Position numbers and translations under genes: made by a program. From NCBI GenBank assembly GCA_020832285.1, contig JAFIFB010000052.1:41395-105394 (forward strand): a DNA stretch of 64,000 nt. The letters run 5' to 3'. The notes under the pieces were generated by a model. That model saw only the letters and a list, made by a program, of their open reading frames with translations. It did no database searches and was not told where the DNA came from. Positions 25,989 through 34,427 of this stretch are shown here, in pieces. Source of the stretch: Balneolaceae bacterium. Its GTDB lineage: Bacteria > Bacteroidota > Rhodothermia > Balneolales > Balneolaceae. Position 1 is the stretch's first letter; each line of letters starts with the position of its first letter.

Positions 25989-26432
25989 ATGCAGTGGAAA
26001 CACATAACTCGTTTTAGCGATTTTCCCCCTTCAGATCTTTACGAGGTTCTTAAACTCAGACAGGATGTTTTTATCATCGAACAGGATTGCATTTACGGTG
26101 ATATGGACGGCAAAGACGTACAGTCGGAACATCTACTTATTATTGATGATGGATTACTCGCAGGCTATTCCCGTATTGTTCCGGCAGGCTTAAAGTTTGA
26201 AGTGCCATCAATTGGAAGAATTGTGGTACGGCATGAATTCAGAGGGAGAAACTTTGGCAGAAAACTTGTAGAAAAGTCAATCGAAATTATCCGGGAAGAG
26301 TATACAGGTGAAATAAAAATTGAGGCTCAGTTTCATTTGCAGTTTTTTTATAATTCACTTGGTTTCGTAACCATCAGTGAGGCGTATAACGTGGATGGAA
26401 TTCCCCACATTGAGATGAGTCAGCATATCTAA
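25989..26432 (+). CDS. GNAT N-acetyltransferase, ElaA-like
   Basis: 147 residues. GNAT core with acetyl-CoA site VRHEFRGRNFGRKLVEKS (R/Q-x-x-G-x-G/A type). ElaA-like front: LYEVLKLRQDVFIIEQDCIYGDMDGKD and SEHLLI. The C-terminus FYNSLGFVTISEAYNVDGIPHIEM is typical of the group. Substrate unknown. Divergent from the holin-like gene. Confidence 0.88.
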   Translation: MQWKHITRFSDFPPSDLYEVLKLRQDVFIIEQDCIYGDMDGKDVQSEHLLIIDDGLLAGYSRIVPAGLKFEVPSIGRIVVRHEFRGRNFGRKLVEKSIEIIREEYTGEIKIEAQFHLQFFYNSLGFVTISEAYNVDGIPHIEMSQHI

Positions 26433-26657
26433 ACACAATATTAATTAACTCTGCCTGATTTACAGTCAATAACTTTCCCTGGGTTATTCACCAATAACAA
26501 TAGAATCCTTTAATCACACTGTCTGCCTGCAAGTTTGATCAAGCATAGATTAATTTTTTTATTCAGCCTATTGTCAATCTCTACCCTGCAGCATTAGTAA
26601 TTCCCAAATCGTGAATAATGCAGACAATACTTAGTTTGTGTTAATTAAATCCCGAAA

Positions 26658-26732
26658 TCACCCTGTAAATGCAACAATAATTATAACAATAACAAGAGCA
26701 AGCTTAAAAATGGTGGCCTTCCAATTTCTCAT
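26658..26732 (-). CDS. Possible 24-residue hydrophobic peptide
   Basis: Minus-strand ATG at 26730-26732 to TGA at 26658-26660. The product starts MRNWKATIFK and continues as one run of Leu/Ile/Val ending FTG. It has the shape of a small single-span membrane protein or type I toxin: basic N-terminus, then a hydrophobic helix. There is no clear ribosome site, and chance is possible. Confidence 0.3.
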   Translation of the reverse strand: MRNWKATIFKLALVIVIIIVAFTG

Positions 26733-26801
26733 AAGAGAATACAGTATTTATTCTTTATTTTGAGCTGTCTGTAGGTACTGAATAACTGTGATAATATCAA
26801 C

Positions 26802-26929
26802 TTATCCACATTAAAATATTTTAACAAAGATAGTTTTATTTTCGGAAAAAAGCTTTTAATACCAAAAATTAAATTGATTTTTATTTAAGTGTTGAATTGT
26901 TTAATGAAAATGTAAACAAGTTATCCACA
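26802..26929 (+). promoter_or_regulatory. Pair of perfect DnaA boxes
   Basis: TTATCCACA at 26802-26810 and 26921-26929, same orientation, start to start 119 bases, with AT-rich DNA between. The only other perfect copy I found in the window is inside the GH3 coding sequence (38766-38774, opposite strand). Confidence 0.5.
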
Positions 26930-26989
26930 TTTCACTGTATTTATTGTGGGTGATAGAGTTTTAAAATACCCATCGTGATACCATACGCA

Positions 26990-28963
26990 TTATAGGCGTT
27001 TCTTTTGAAGTCTTCTCGAATTTCCAACCACATTAACAGAACTCAAAGCCATTGCCGCCTCAGCAATAACCGGATGCATCCACCCCACAATAGCAACGGG
27101 AATCATAATTACATTATAGAAAAATGCCCAGAACAGGTTCTGCCGGATCTTTTTAAATGTCTCTTTACTCAAATTCAGAGCTTTAATTATCGCTTCGGGC
27201 TTGCCATCCACTAAAATTACTGAGCCCGATTCAATAGCAATATCCGTACCTGTGCCCAGTGCAATACCCACATCAGCCTGAGATAGCGCCGGAGCATCAT
27301 TCACACCATCTCCCACCATCGCCACAACCTCGCCGCGATCTTTCAATTCCTGAATTTTCCGTGCTTTCTGATCGGGTTTCACTCCTGCAATCACATTTTT
27401 AATGCCAATCTGCAGGGCTATCTGCTCAGCTGCTTTGGGCTGATCACCGGTTAACATCACCGTTTTATATCCAAGACGGTGAATCTGCTCTATCATTTCA
27501 GGCGTTCCTTTTTTAATGGTATCCATGATCCCTGCAACACCACGGAGTCGGCCATCAATGACTAAATAAATGGTTGTCTGTCCTTTTGAAAGCAGTTCAT
27601 CTGCTTTTTCCTGGTGGGTTTCGGAAATATCAATTTCAAATTTTGAAAGTAATTCTGCATTCCCTGCCATCACTATTTTTTCATTGACCTCCCCCTTTAC
27701 ACCCATACCAGTAAAAGACTCGAAATTATTGACATTTTCAAGTTTATCTACTGAGGCATAATTAGTCAGAGCCCGGCTAACCGGGTGCTCAGAAAGGTTT
27801 TCGACTGAGGCAATCAGCGAATTCAATTCTTTTTCATCTCCCTCAAATGTGATCCACTCCACAACTTTCGGTTCTCCTATTGTGAGGGTGCCGGTTTTGT
27901 CGAACACAAACACGGTTACTTCCTGAAGGCGCTGAATGGCCTCTCCGCGCCGGATCAGAATACCGTTTTCGGCTCCCATTCCGGAGCCTACCATCAGAGC
28001 TGTGGGTGTGGCCAGCCCGAGTGCACATGGACAAGCAATCACTAATACAGCCAGCGATGCAAAAAAAGCCTGGCTTACGATATCAAGATCAGAAATGATC
28101 CAGGGAATATAAGGATCAGCCCAGGCAAGCAGTGGGCGCAATGTATCGGGAAAAATGACCCAGGCCAAAAATGTTGTAAGCGCCAGCACCAGAATCACCG
28201 GTACAAAGACAGCTGTTACACGGTCCGCAAAATCCTGTATCGGCACTTTCGATCCCTGGGCCTCTTCCACCAGTTTGATCACGCGGCTCAGAAATGTATT
28301 TTCCCCAACTTCTTTCACCTGTACACGGAGCGTTCCTTCCGTATTGATGGTTCCGCCGATCACCTGATCACCTTTTTCGCGTACCACCGGCATTGACTCT
28401 CCCGTCACCATTGCTTCATCCACAGAGCCTTTTCCGTCGACAACCGTACCATCGGTGGGAATTTTTTCCCCCGGGCGAATCAGCATCACATCCCCCACGC
28501 CCAGTTCCTCAGCTTTAATTTCGATCTCCTCTCCATTTCGGATAATTCGGGCGGTTTTAGCTTCCAGTGTCAGCAGTTTGGTAATTGCTTCCGATGCACG
28601 TCCGCGTGCTTTGGTTTCGACATATCGCCCTGTGAGATGAAATGCCATGATCATTGCGGCAATTCCTGCAAAACTGTAAAACTGAGATTCGATCAGGCCC
28701 AGTTCAAAACCAAGAGCCACAAAACCAGTTACCAGCGACGCGATGGTACCGATAGCAATCAGCACATCCATGTTCGGAGAAAAGATTTTTGCTGATTTAT
28801 AGGCACTGATTAGTGTTGCCTTCCCCGGACCGATAATGACATAACCCGCACCCAGCGTCATGGCAATTTCCATCGTAAGGTGAGAAGTAATATGGATTCC
28901 GAGAACCATATCCACAAACATCCAGATCATTAACGGGGCTGTTACGATCCAGCTCCGAACCAT
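26990..28963 (-). CDS. copA: Copper P1B-type ATPase, ATPase part of split copA
   Basis: 657 residues from the first Met in this frame; the frame is open further upstream to the A10 run at 29038-29047. Contains the Cu(I) CPC motif (311-313, ACPCALGLATP), phosphorylation loop DKTGTLT with Asp355, TGES, the LSEHPVSR His-Pro motif and GDGVNDAPALS. It pumps Cu(I) out of the cytoplasm. It lacks its own HMA domains; a -1 shift in the upstream ORF at 29038-29047 would give one protein of about 822 residues, the normal CopA size. The bridge (SSDRPDQLEEKRKREQQKLD) reads like the natural linker. Confidence 0.9.
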   Translation of the reverse strand: MVRSWIVTAPLMIWMFVDMVLGIHITSHLTMEIAMTLGAGYVIIGPGKATLISAYKSAKIFSPNMDVLIAIGTIASLVTGFVALGFELGLIESQFYSFAGIAAMIMAFHLTGRYVETKARGRASEAITKLLTLEAKTARIIRNGEEIEIKAEELGVGDVMLIRPGEKIPTDGTVVDGKGSVDEAMVTGESMPVVREKGDQVIGGTINTEGTLRVQVKEVGENTFLSRVIKLVEEAQGSKVPIQDFADRVTAVFVPVILVLALTTFLAWVIFPDTLRPLLAWADPYIPWIISDLDIVSQAFFASLAVLVIACPCALGLATPTALMVGSGMGAENGILIRRGEAIQRLQEVTVFVFDKTGTLTIGEPKVVEWITFEGDEKELNSLIASVENLSEHPVSRALTNYASVDKLENVNNFESFTGMGVKGEVNEKIVMAGNAELLSKFEIDISETHQEKADELLSKGQTTIYLVIDGRLRGVAGIMDTIKKGTPEMIEQIHRLGYKTVMLTGDQPKAAEQIALQIGIKNVIAGVKPDQKARKIQELKDRGEVVAMVGDGVNDAPALSQADVGIALGTGTDIAIESGSVILVDGKPEAIIKALNLSKETFKKIRQNLFWAFFYNVIMIPVAIVGWMHPVIAEAAMALSSVNVVGNSRRLQKKRL

Positions 28964-29013
28964 CTTACTGCGGGCATCATCCAGCTTTTGCTGTTCCCGT
29001 TTTCGTTTCTCTT

Positions 29014-29457
29014 CTAACTGATCTGGGCGGTCAGAGCTTTTTTTTTTGCGCTGTAACCGGCGGCTTCAACATGTTTTCCGATCCGGTTGATCACTTCATC
29101 CGTACCTTCAAACTCAGCAACCGCTGTTCCGGTGGCAAGATTTACACTGGCACTTTGTACTCCCTCTGTCTGTTTTATCGCTTTTTCAACTGTGTTTGTA
29201 CAGCCAGCACAGTGCATGCCCTCAATCTCAAAAGTAACCTTTTGCAATTTGGGTGTTTTCAGTTCAAAGCCTGCCTGGCTTACAGCTTCATTAAGTTTCT
29301 CAAAGGGAATATCTCCATTTTCAAACTCCACAACAGCCTTTTCAGTTGCAAGCTGTACACTAACTGATTTCACACCTTCAACCCGACTGAGTGCTTTTTC
29401 CGCATTGTTCACACACCCTGCACAATGCATTCCGTAAATATCAAATGTCTTCTTCAT
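29014..29457 (-). CDS. copA: Two-HMA-domain copper chaperone-like N-terminus of split copA
   Basis: 147 residues with two ferredoxin-like HMA domains, each with GMHCAGC (Cys12/Cys15 and Cys83/Cys86). In the 0 frame it ends seven codons after the A10 run (ALTAQIS, then TAG). The product would be a soluble copper carrier. With a -1 slip on the A run the same ribosome continues into the ATPase frame. Its start codon lies about 200 bases downstream of the AraC-like regulator gene, on the same strand. Confidence 0.88.
   Translation of the reverse strand: MKKTFDIYGMHCAGCVNNAEKALSRVEGVKSVSVQLATEKAVVEFENGDIPFEKLNEAVSQAGFELKTPKLQKVTFEIEGMHCAGCTNTVEKAIKQTEGVQSASVNLATGTAVAEFEGTDEVINRIGKHVEAAGYSAKKKALTAQIS
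29038..29047 (-). other. A10 slippery run joining the copA halves
   Basis: Ten T on the plus strand, ten A in the mRNA. The 0-frame codons are GCA AAA AAA AAA GCT, which contain a perfect A-AAA-AAA -1 heptamer. Re-reading one A gives AAA AGC TCT GAC and opens the ATPase frame without a stop. It can act by ribosomal slippage or RNA-polymerase slippage, or be a phase-variable or sequencing indel. Confidence 0.7.
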
Positions 29458-29654
29458 TATTATATTGAACTGAATTAACCATTAATTTTATGTACAACGG
29501 TTTGCTGACCCGTAACTCAAATTTTTTTTATAAAACACGATTTGCGGTTATAAAGAAAATCTGACCAAAAAATCATTATCTCACATCAGAAAGGTAACCA
29601 GTTCACAGATGCGGCTCCTTACAGCAACTGCAAAATGATGTGTAATATTTTTGG

Positions 29655-30218
29655 CTAAATTTGGTCAAAAGATTTTCGGGGGATCTTTTTTTCTCTCAGA
29701 TATTCCGTAACGGTAATACCGGTCACTTTTTTAAATTGGTTGGAGAGATACTGTACGCTGCTGTATTTCAGTTTCCAGGCGATTTCGCTAAGCGTCCATC
29801 TGTTAAAACTGAGCAGCTCCTTCACTCGCTCAATTTTCAATTCAATTAGAAATGTTTCGATGGTCATTCCCTTTTTATCGGAAAAAATTTTACTTAGATA
29901 GGAATAATTGTAATTGGTTTTTTTGGAAATAAAATATGAGAGCTTTTCTGGGTTGTCAGAATTTTCAAGGTGGTCGAGATAATTAATGAGCGCAGTTTTT
30001 ACCATATTTACCAGCTCCGATTCGCGATCCAAAACAAGTTCAAAGCCCCGGTTTTTCAACCTTTGGCCAAATTCCTTTTGTTGTTTATCGGTCAGCCGCC
30101 GTTCAAGCTCAACCGAACCAAGCTCAACCTGTGCGGCAGTCAAATGCATCTCCCGCACAATTCCTTCAACCGCTTCAATACACCGCGGACAGACCATATT
30201 GTTAATTCCTATTTTCAT
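29655..30218 (-). CDS. AraC-type regulator with HMA-like metal-binding N-terminus
   Basis: 187 residues. Residues 1-70 look like an HMA-type fold with a CPRC motif (MVCPRC, Cys10/Cys13), then EAVEGIVREMHLTAAQVELGSVEL. Residues about 95-185 are an AraC HTH pair: NYSYLSKIFSDKKGMTIETFLIELKIERVKELL and LSEIAWKLKYSSVQYLSNQFKKVTG. Placed directly upstream of the copA pieces on the same strand, it probably senses copper through the CxxC domain and controls copA. The sensing role is inferred from fusion and position. Confidence 0.82.
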   Translation of the reverse strand: MKIGINNMVCPRCIEAVEGIVREMHLTAAQVELGSVELERRLTDKQQKEFGQRLKNRGFELVLDRESELVNMVKTALINYLDHLENSDNPEKLSYFISKKTNYNYSYLSKIFSDKKGMTIETFLIELKIERVKELLSFNRWTLSEIAWKLKYSSVQYLSNQFKKVTGITVTEYLREKKIPRKSFDQI

Positions 30219-30284
30219 TAGTAATAAAAACTTTTAGGATCAATTATTCACAATCATCAGTTAATTAACCCGGGAATTCATCCT

Positions 30285-32126
30285 TTACTCCACTGTAACA
30301 CTTTTCGCAAGATTCCTGGGCTGATCCACATTACACCCCCGGTTCACAGCAATGTAGTAAGAGAGCAATTGCAGTGGAATTACTGTTAACAACGGAGAAA
30401 AGCAGTCTTTCGTTGCAGGAATAGATATGTGAAATTCCGAAAGGGCCTTCACATCACTGTTCTCATCATTCATAATTGAAATAATCCGTCCTTTTCGGGC
30501 TTTCACCTCTTCGATATTTGAGATCATCTTGTCGTTAGTGTGATCGGTCGCGGCAATTACAACCACGGGCATCATTGCATCAATCAGTGCGATAGGACCA
30601 TGTTTCATCTCAGCGGCGGGATAACCTTCAGCATGTATGTAGGAAATCTCCTTTAGTTTCAGAGCTCCTTCAAGCGCAACCGGGAAATTGTAGCTTCTGC
30701 CCAGATAAAGAAAATTAGGTGCGTAGGTAAACAGTCCGGCCATTTGGCGGATAGCAGCATCGGTATGCTCCAGGATATATTCCACTTTCGCGGGAATTTT
30801 GGATAGCTCTTCAATGTATCTCTTCATTTGCTGCTGGCTCAGCACACCTTTTCGCTTTCCTGTTGCAAGCGCCATCATTATAAGTACAACGACCTGCGCT
30901 GTAAACGCTTTAGTGGATGCTACCCCGATTTCCGGTCCGGCATGTGTAAACACACCCGCATCGGTCTCGCGTGAGATGGTGGAACCTACCACATTGCATA
31001 TTCCCAAAACCAGTGCTCCCCTCTTTTTTGCCTCGCGCATGGCTGCAATCGTATCGGCGGTTTCGCCACTTTGGGAGATTACAAGAAGTACATCTCCCGG
31101 GCCTATGAGCGGATCACGATAGCGGAATTCAGAAGCATATTCTACCTCCACCGGTGTTTTTGCAAGATATTCAAAAAGATACTCTCCCAACAGAGCCGAA
31201 TGCCAGCTTGTACCGCAGGCCGCAATCACAACACGCCGGGCATTAATGAGATCAACTATCACATCTTCAATGCCCCCAAGCTGAATGGAGTGCGTTTGGG
31301 TACTGATCCTGCCTCTCATACAATCGGCAATGGAGCGTGGCTGCTCAAAAATTTCCTTGAGCATAAAATGCGGATACCCCGCCTTTTCGATCTCACCTAA
31401 ACTGATTGCCAGTTCGTGTACCTCTTTGGTTAGTGAAACATCCTCTATCGTTTTTACCGAGTAACTGTCTTGCCTGATGGTGGCCATTTCACCGTCATCC
31501 AGATAGACCACTTTGTTGGTGTACTCCACGATGGGTGATGCATCAGAGGCGATGAACATCTCTCCTTCCCCGATCCCCAAAAGCAGCGGCGAACCTTTCC
31601 TTGCGATGTAGATACAATCCGGTGTGTCTGCATTGATAATGGCAAGGCCATACGTACCCACAATTTGTTTGAGGGTAAGCTGAATCGCCTGATCAAAATC
31701 AATTCCTTTTGATGCGTGCAGAATCTCTTCAAGAAGCTGTGCAACCACTTCAGTATCGGTCTGACTTTGAAATGTTCTTCCCCGTTCAATGAGCTGCTTT
31801 TTGAGTGTATTATAATTTTCGATAATGCCGTTATGAACTACGGCTATCTTTCCTGATTCACTCAGGTGGGGGTGTGAGTTGACGTCATTCGGTTCGCCAT
31901 GAGTTGCCCAGCGTGTATGACCAATACCAATTTTTCCACTCAGATTACTCTCCTTAATCATTTTTTGGAGATTTTGCACCTTGCCTTTCCCCTTTTTGAA
32001 GGCAAGTTCTCCGTTGATGATTGCAATACCGGCAGAGTCGTATCCACGGTATTCGAGGCGTTTCAGGCCCTTGATAAGTACATCCGGTGCATTTCTCTCT
32101 CCGATATATCCTACAATTCCACACAT
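30285..32126 (-). CDS. glmS: Glutamine--fructose-6-phosphate aminotransferase
   Basis: 613 residues. N-terminal Ntn glutaminase with Cys2 (MCGIVGYIG), GHTRWATHG and the HNGIIENY loop. Two SIS domains with CGTSWHSALLG, ISQSGETADT and SQSGE-type phosphosugar loops. C-terminal NLAKSVTVE. Makes glucosamine-6-P for peptidoglycan and LPS. No glmS ribozyme pattern is seen in the 72-base upstream gap, which is divergent with a GlmU-like gene. Confidence 0.97.
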   Translation of the reverse strand: MCGIVGYIGERNAPDVLIKGLKRLEYRGYDSAGIAIINGELAFKKGKGKVQNLQKMIKESNLSGKIGIGHTRWATHGEPNDVNSHPHLSESGKIAVVHNGIIENYNTLKKQLIERGRTFQSQTDTEVVAQLLEEILHASKGIDFDQAIQLTLKQIVGTYGLAIINADTPDCIYIARKGSPLLLGIGEGEMFIASDASPIVEYTNKVVYLDDGEMATIRQDSYSVKTIEDVSLTKEVHELAISLGEIEKAGYPHFMLKEIFEQPRSIADCMRGRISTQTHSIQLGGIEDVIVDLINARRVVIAACGTSWHSALLGEYLFEYLAKTPVEVEYASEFRYRDPLIGPGDVLLVISQSGETADTIAAMREAKKRGALVLGICNVVGSTISRETDAGVFTHAGPEIGVASTKAFTAQVVVLIMMALATGKRKGVLSQQQMKRYIEELSKIPAKVEYILEHTDAAIRQMAGLFTYAPNFLYLGRSYNFPVALEGALKLKEISYIHAEGYPAAEMKHGPIALIDAMMPVVVIAATDHTNDKMISNIEEVKARKGRIISIMNDENSDVKALSEFHISIPATKDCFSPLLTVIPLQLLSYYIAVNRGCNVDQPRNLAKSVTVE

Positions 32127-32198
32127 AGAAGATTTTATCTTAAACTATTCTCTTTGAATTATTTACATTAAATGTAATTAACAAATGATTTTATAAAG

Positions 32199-33416
32199 AT
32201 GAAAACAGAATACTGTTTTTTTGAAGATGAATTTCTTGAGAATTTCCATCCGCTTACACTCACCCGGCCGATATGGGATTTGAGGGTGGGCATATTTACC
32301 CTTGCTGAAAAATGGATGCGTGCGATGGGAACTCCTGATGCAGCTGCCAAAGGTATAATCCGGGAACATCAACAAGGAGTTTTTGAAAGATTTATGCTGA
32401 ATGATACCCACAGCAGCGTCTTATGGCTGAATCCGCGCATAATCCCTTCAAAAAAGCTTGCAATCCATATCAAAAGTCTGAAAGTAAATGAAGGGCTGAC
32501 CATCGAAAATCAACTCATTGCTGCTCATATATCGAATGATATTCACCAAAAATGGGAAGTTTACAGGTTTAACCTTAAGGATCTGAAAAACCGTGAAATG
32601 GAGAAGAATGACATCACAATCCTGAGCAACAGCTGGGAACTGTTTCAGCTTAACGGAAAACAGATTGCACACGATATTGAACTCCTCAATACACAGCCAC
32701 TTAATAACCCGGACCGATATCCTCACGCAATACTTATTAACACAGAGCAGATTTTTGTGGAAGAGGAGGCAGTGATTGAGCCCGGGGCGATAATCATAGC
32801 AAAAAAAGGACCTGTCTATGTCGGAAAAGGTGCGCAAATTATGGCGAATTCCGTGGTTCGGGGTCCTGCGGCAATCTGTGAAAAATCCGTCATTAAAATG
32901 GGAGCCAAAATTTACGAAGACACCACCATCGGCCCGGTTTGCAAAGTGGGCGGAGAAGTAGCCAACGTAATTTTTCACTCCTACTCAAACAAAGCGCATG
33001 ACGGCTATGCCGGAAATTCAGTTTTCGGGCAGTGGTGCAACCTGGGAGCTGATACCAACACCTCTAATCTGAAAAATAACTACAGTACAGTAAAAGTAAT
33101 CGACTGGAAAACCAAAAAGGCACTTGATACCGGCCAGCTGTTTATCGGTACCATCATGGGTGATCACAGTAAAACGGGAATAAACGCCATGTTGAACACC
33201 GGTACACTTTGCGGGGTCTGCTGTAATCTTTTCTCGGATGATTATCCGCCTAAATATGTACCCTCATTCAGCTGGGTAAGTGGCAGCAATATAGTACCCT
33301 ACCATTTTGAAAAAGCCGCCGAAGCAATGGAACGGATGATGAAACGCCGGAATGTTCCCCTGACTCCGGCTTACCACCGGATGATGAAAGCCATTTTCAG
33401 GGCTACAAGTTTTTAA
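32199..33416 (+). CDS. GlmU-like putative sugar nucleotidyltransferase
   Basis: 405 residues. The start CFFEDEFLENFHPLTLTRPIWDLRVG is typical of the NTP_transf_4 group, which lacks the usual GXGTRM signature. The C-terminal half (about 190-370) is a left-handed beta-helix of hexapeptide type (VEPGAIIIAKKGPVYVGKGA, MGAKIYEDTTIGPVCKVGGE, GDHSKTGINAMLNTGT). It could have acetyl- and uridyltransferase roles near UDP-GlcNAc. Divergence from glmS supports an amino-sugar pathway link. Confidence 0.82.
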   Translation: MKTEYCFFEDEFLENFHPLTLTRPIWDLRVGIFTLAEKWMRAMGTPDAAAKGIIREHQQGVFERFMLNDTHSSVLWLNPRIIPSKKLAIHIKSLKVNEGLTIENQLIAAHISNDIHQKWEVYRFNLKDLKNREMEKNDITILSNSWELFQLNGKQIAHDIELLNTQPLNNPDRYPHAILINTEQIFVEEEAVIEPGAIIIAKKGPVYVGKGAQIMANSVVRGPAAICEKSVIKMGAKIYEDTTIGPVCKVGGEVANVIFHSYSNKAHDGYAGNSVFGQWCNLGADTNTSNLKNNYSTVKVIDWKTKKALDTGQLFIGTIMGDHSKTGINAMLNTGTLCGVCCNLFSDDYPPKYVPSFSWVSGSNIVPYHFEKAAEAMERMMKRRNVPLTPAYHRMMKAIFRATSF

Positions 33417-33450
33417 TTCCCGATGTATTTATAGTCCGATACTGTATCAA

Positions 33451-34305
33451 TTAATACTTAAAAAAACCTTCACCGGTTTTGTCACCAAGCTTACCGGCTT
33501 CCACCATTTTCACGAGCAGCGGACAGGGACGATATTTCGGGTCTTTAAAGCCGTCATATAGAACATTCAGAATATCCAGGCAGACATCCAGCCCGATAAA
33601 ATCTGCCAGTCGAAGGGGTCCCATCGGGTGGGCCATTCCAAGCTTCATCACTTCATCCACTGCTCCGGGTTCAGCCACACCTTCATATACGCAGAAAATA
33701 GCTTCGTTAATCATCGGTATCAACACACGGTTCGAAACAAACCCCGGCGAGTCATTCACCGAAACGGGTACTTTGCCCAGTTTTTTCGAGAGTGAAATGA
33801 TAGTTTCCGTAATATATTTATCGGTTTTAAGTCCGTTAATGACTTCTACCAGTTTCATCACGGGAACAGGATTGAAAAAATGCATACCGATAAATTTTTC
33901 CGGACGGTTGGTAACTGCCGCAAGTTTTGTAATTGAGATGGAAGATGTATTGCTCGCCAGAATAGTGTGAGCAGGTGCGTGCTGATCCACTTTTTCAAAT
34001 ATCTTCTTTTTCAGTTCAAACTGTTCAGGTACTGCTTCGATTACCAGATCCGCATTTTCAACAGCCGCAGTCAGGTCAAGATGAGGCTGAATGCGGTCTA
34101 ATGCAGTGTTTTTTTCCTCTTCACCAATTTTCTCTTTTGAAACCATCCGCGAAAGGTTTTTATCTATCGTGCGGATAGCGCGGTCGGCCAGCTCTTTTTT
34201 TGTCTCTGTCAGGTTCACATCAAAACCACCGAGTGCAAATATTTGAGCAATTCCGTTCCCCATGGTTCCACCGCCGATTACCGTAACATTCTTTAATTCA
34301 CTCAT
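33451..34305 (-). CDS. 3-hydroxybutyryl-CoA dehydrogenase
   Basis: 284 residues from the ATG at 34305 (MSELKNVTVIGG), which has GGAG six bases upstream; an ATG at 34317 adds only MEMF. NAD-binding GGGTMGNGIAQIFA; catalytic HFFNPVPVMKLVE with ASNTSSIS; C-terminal DSPGFVSNRVLIPMINEA. Short-chain 3-hydroxyacyl-CoA oxidation or reduction. Stands alone between convergent and divergent neighbours. Confidence 0.93.
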   Translation of the reverse strand: MSELKNVTVIGGGTMGNGIAQIFALGGFDVNLTETKKELADRAIRTIDKNLSRMVSKEKIGEEEKNTALDRIQPHLDLTAAVENADLVIEAVPEQFELKKKIFEKVDQHAPAHTILASNTSSISITKLAAVTNRPEKFIGMHFFNPVPVMKLVEVINGLKTDKYITETIISLSKKLGKVPVSVNDSPGFVSNRVLIPMINEAIFCVYEGVAEPGAVDEVMKLGMAHPMGPLRLADFIGLDVCLDILNVLYDGFKDPKYRPCPLLVKMVEAGKLGDKTGEGFFKY

Positions 34306-34427
34306 AAACATCTCCAATTTTTTTCTCTTTAATCTGTATTAATCATTACTTTCGGGTTTGAGAGTATGTATTTTGTCACGAACTATCAATGTTTGTTTGA
34401 CTCTACTTCGCCAGATTTGCAGCACTC

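Larger units (their letters stand above)
26433..26989. other. Non-coding AT-rich region with DnaA boxes
   Basis: 557 bases between the acetyltransferase and copA, whose stop codons face each other. Contains two perfect TTATCCACA boxes in the same orientation (26802-26810 and 26921-26929), separated by a very AT-rich tract, plus a weaker TTATTCACC at 26484-26492. It also holds a 24-codon hydrophobic ORF on the minus strand. It could be a DnaA-responsive locus or part of an origin. Confidence 0.45.

Noticed and set aside
32127..32198. glmS ribozyme upstream of glmS
   Set aside because: The gap is only 72 bases and no ribozyme-like structure is visible.
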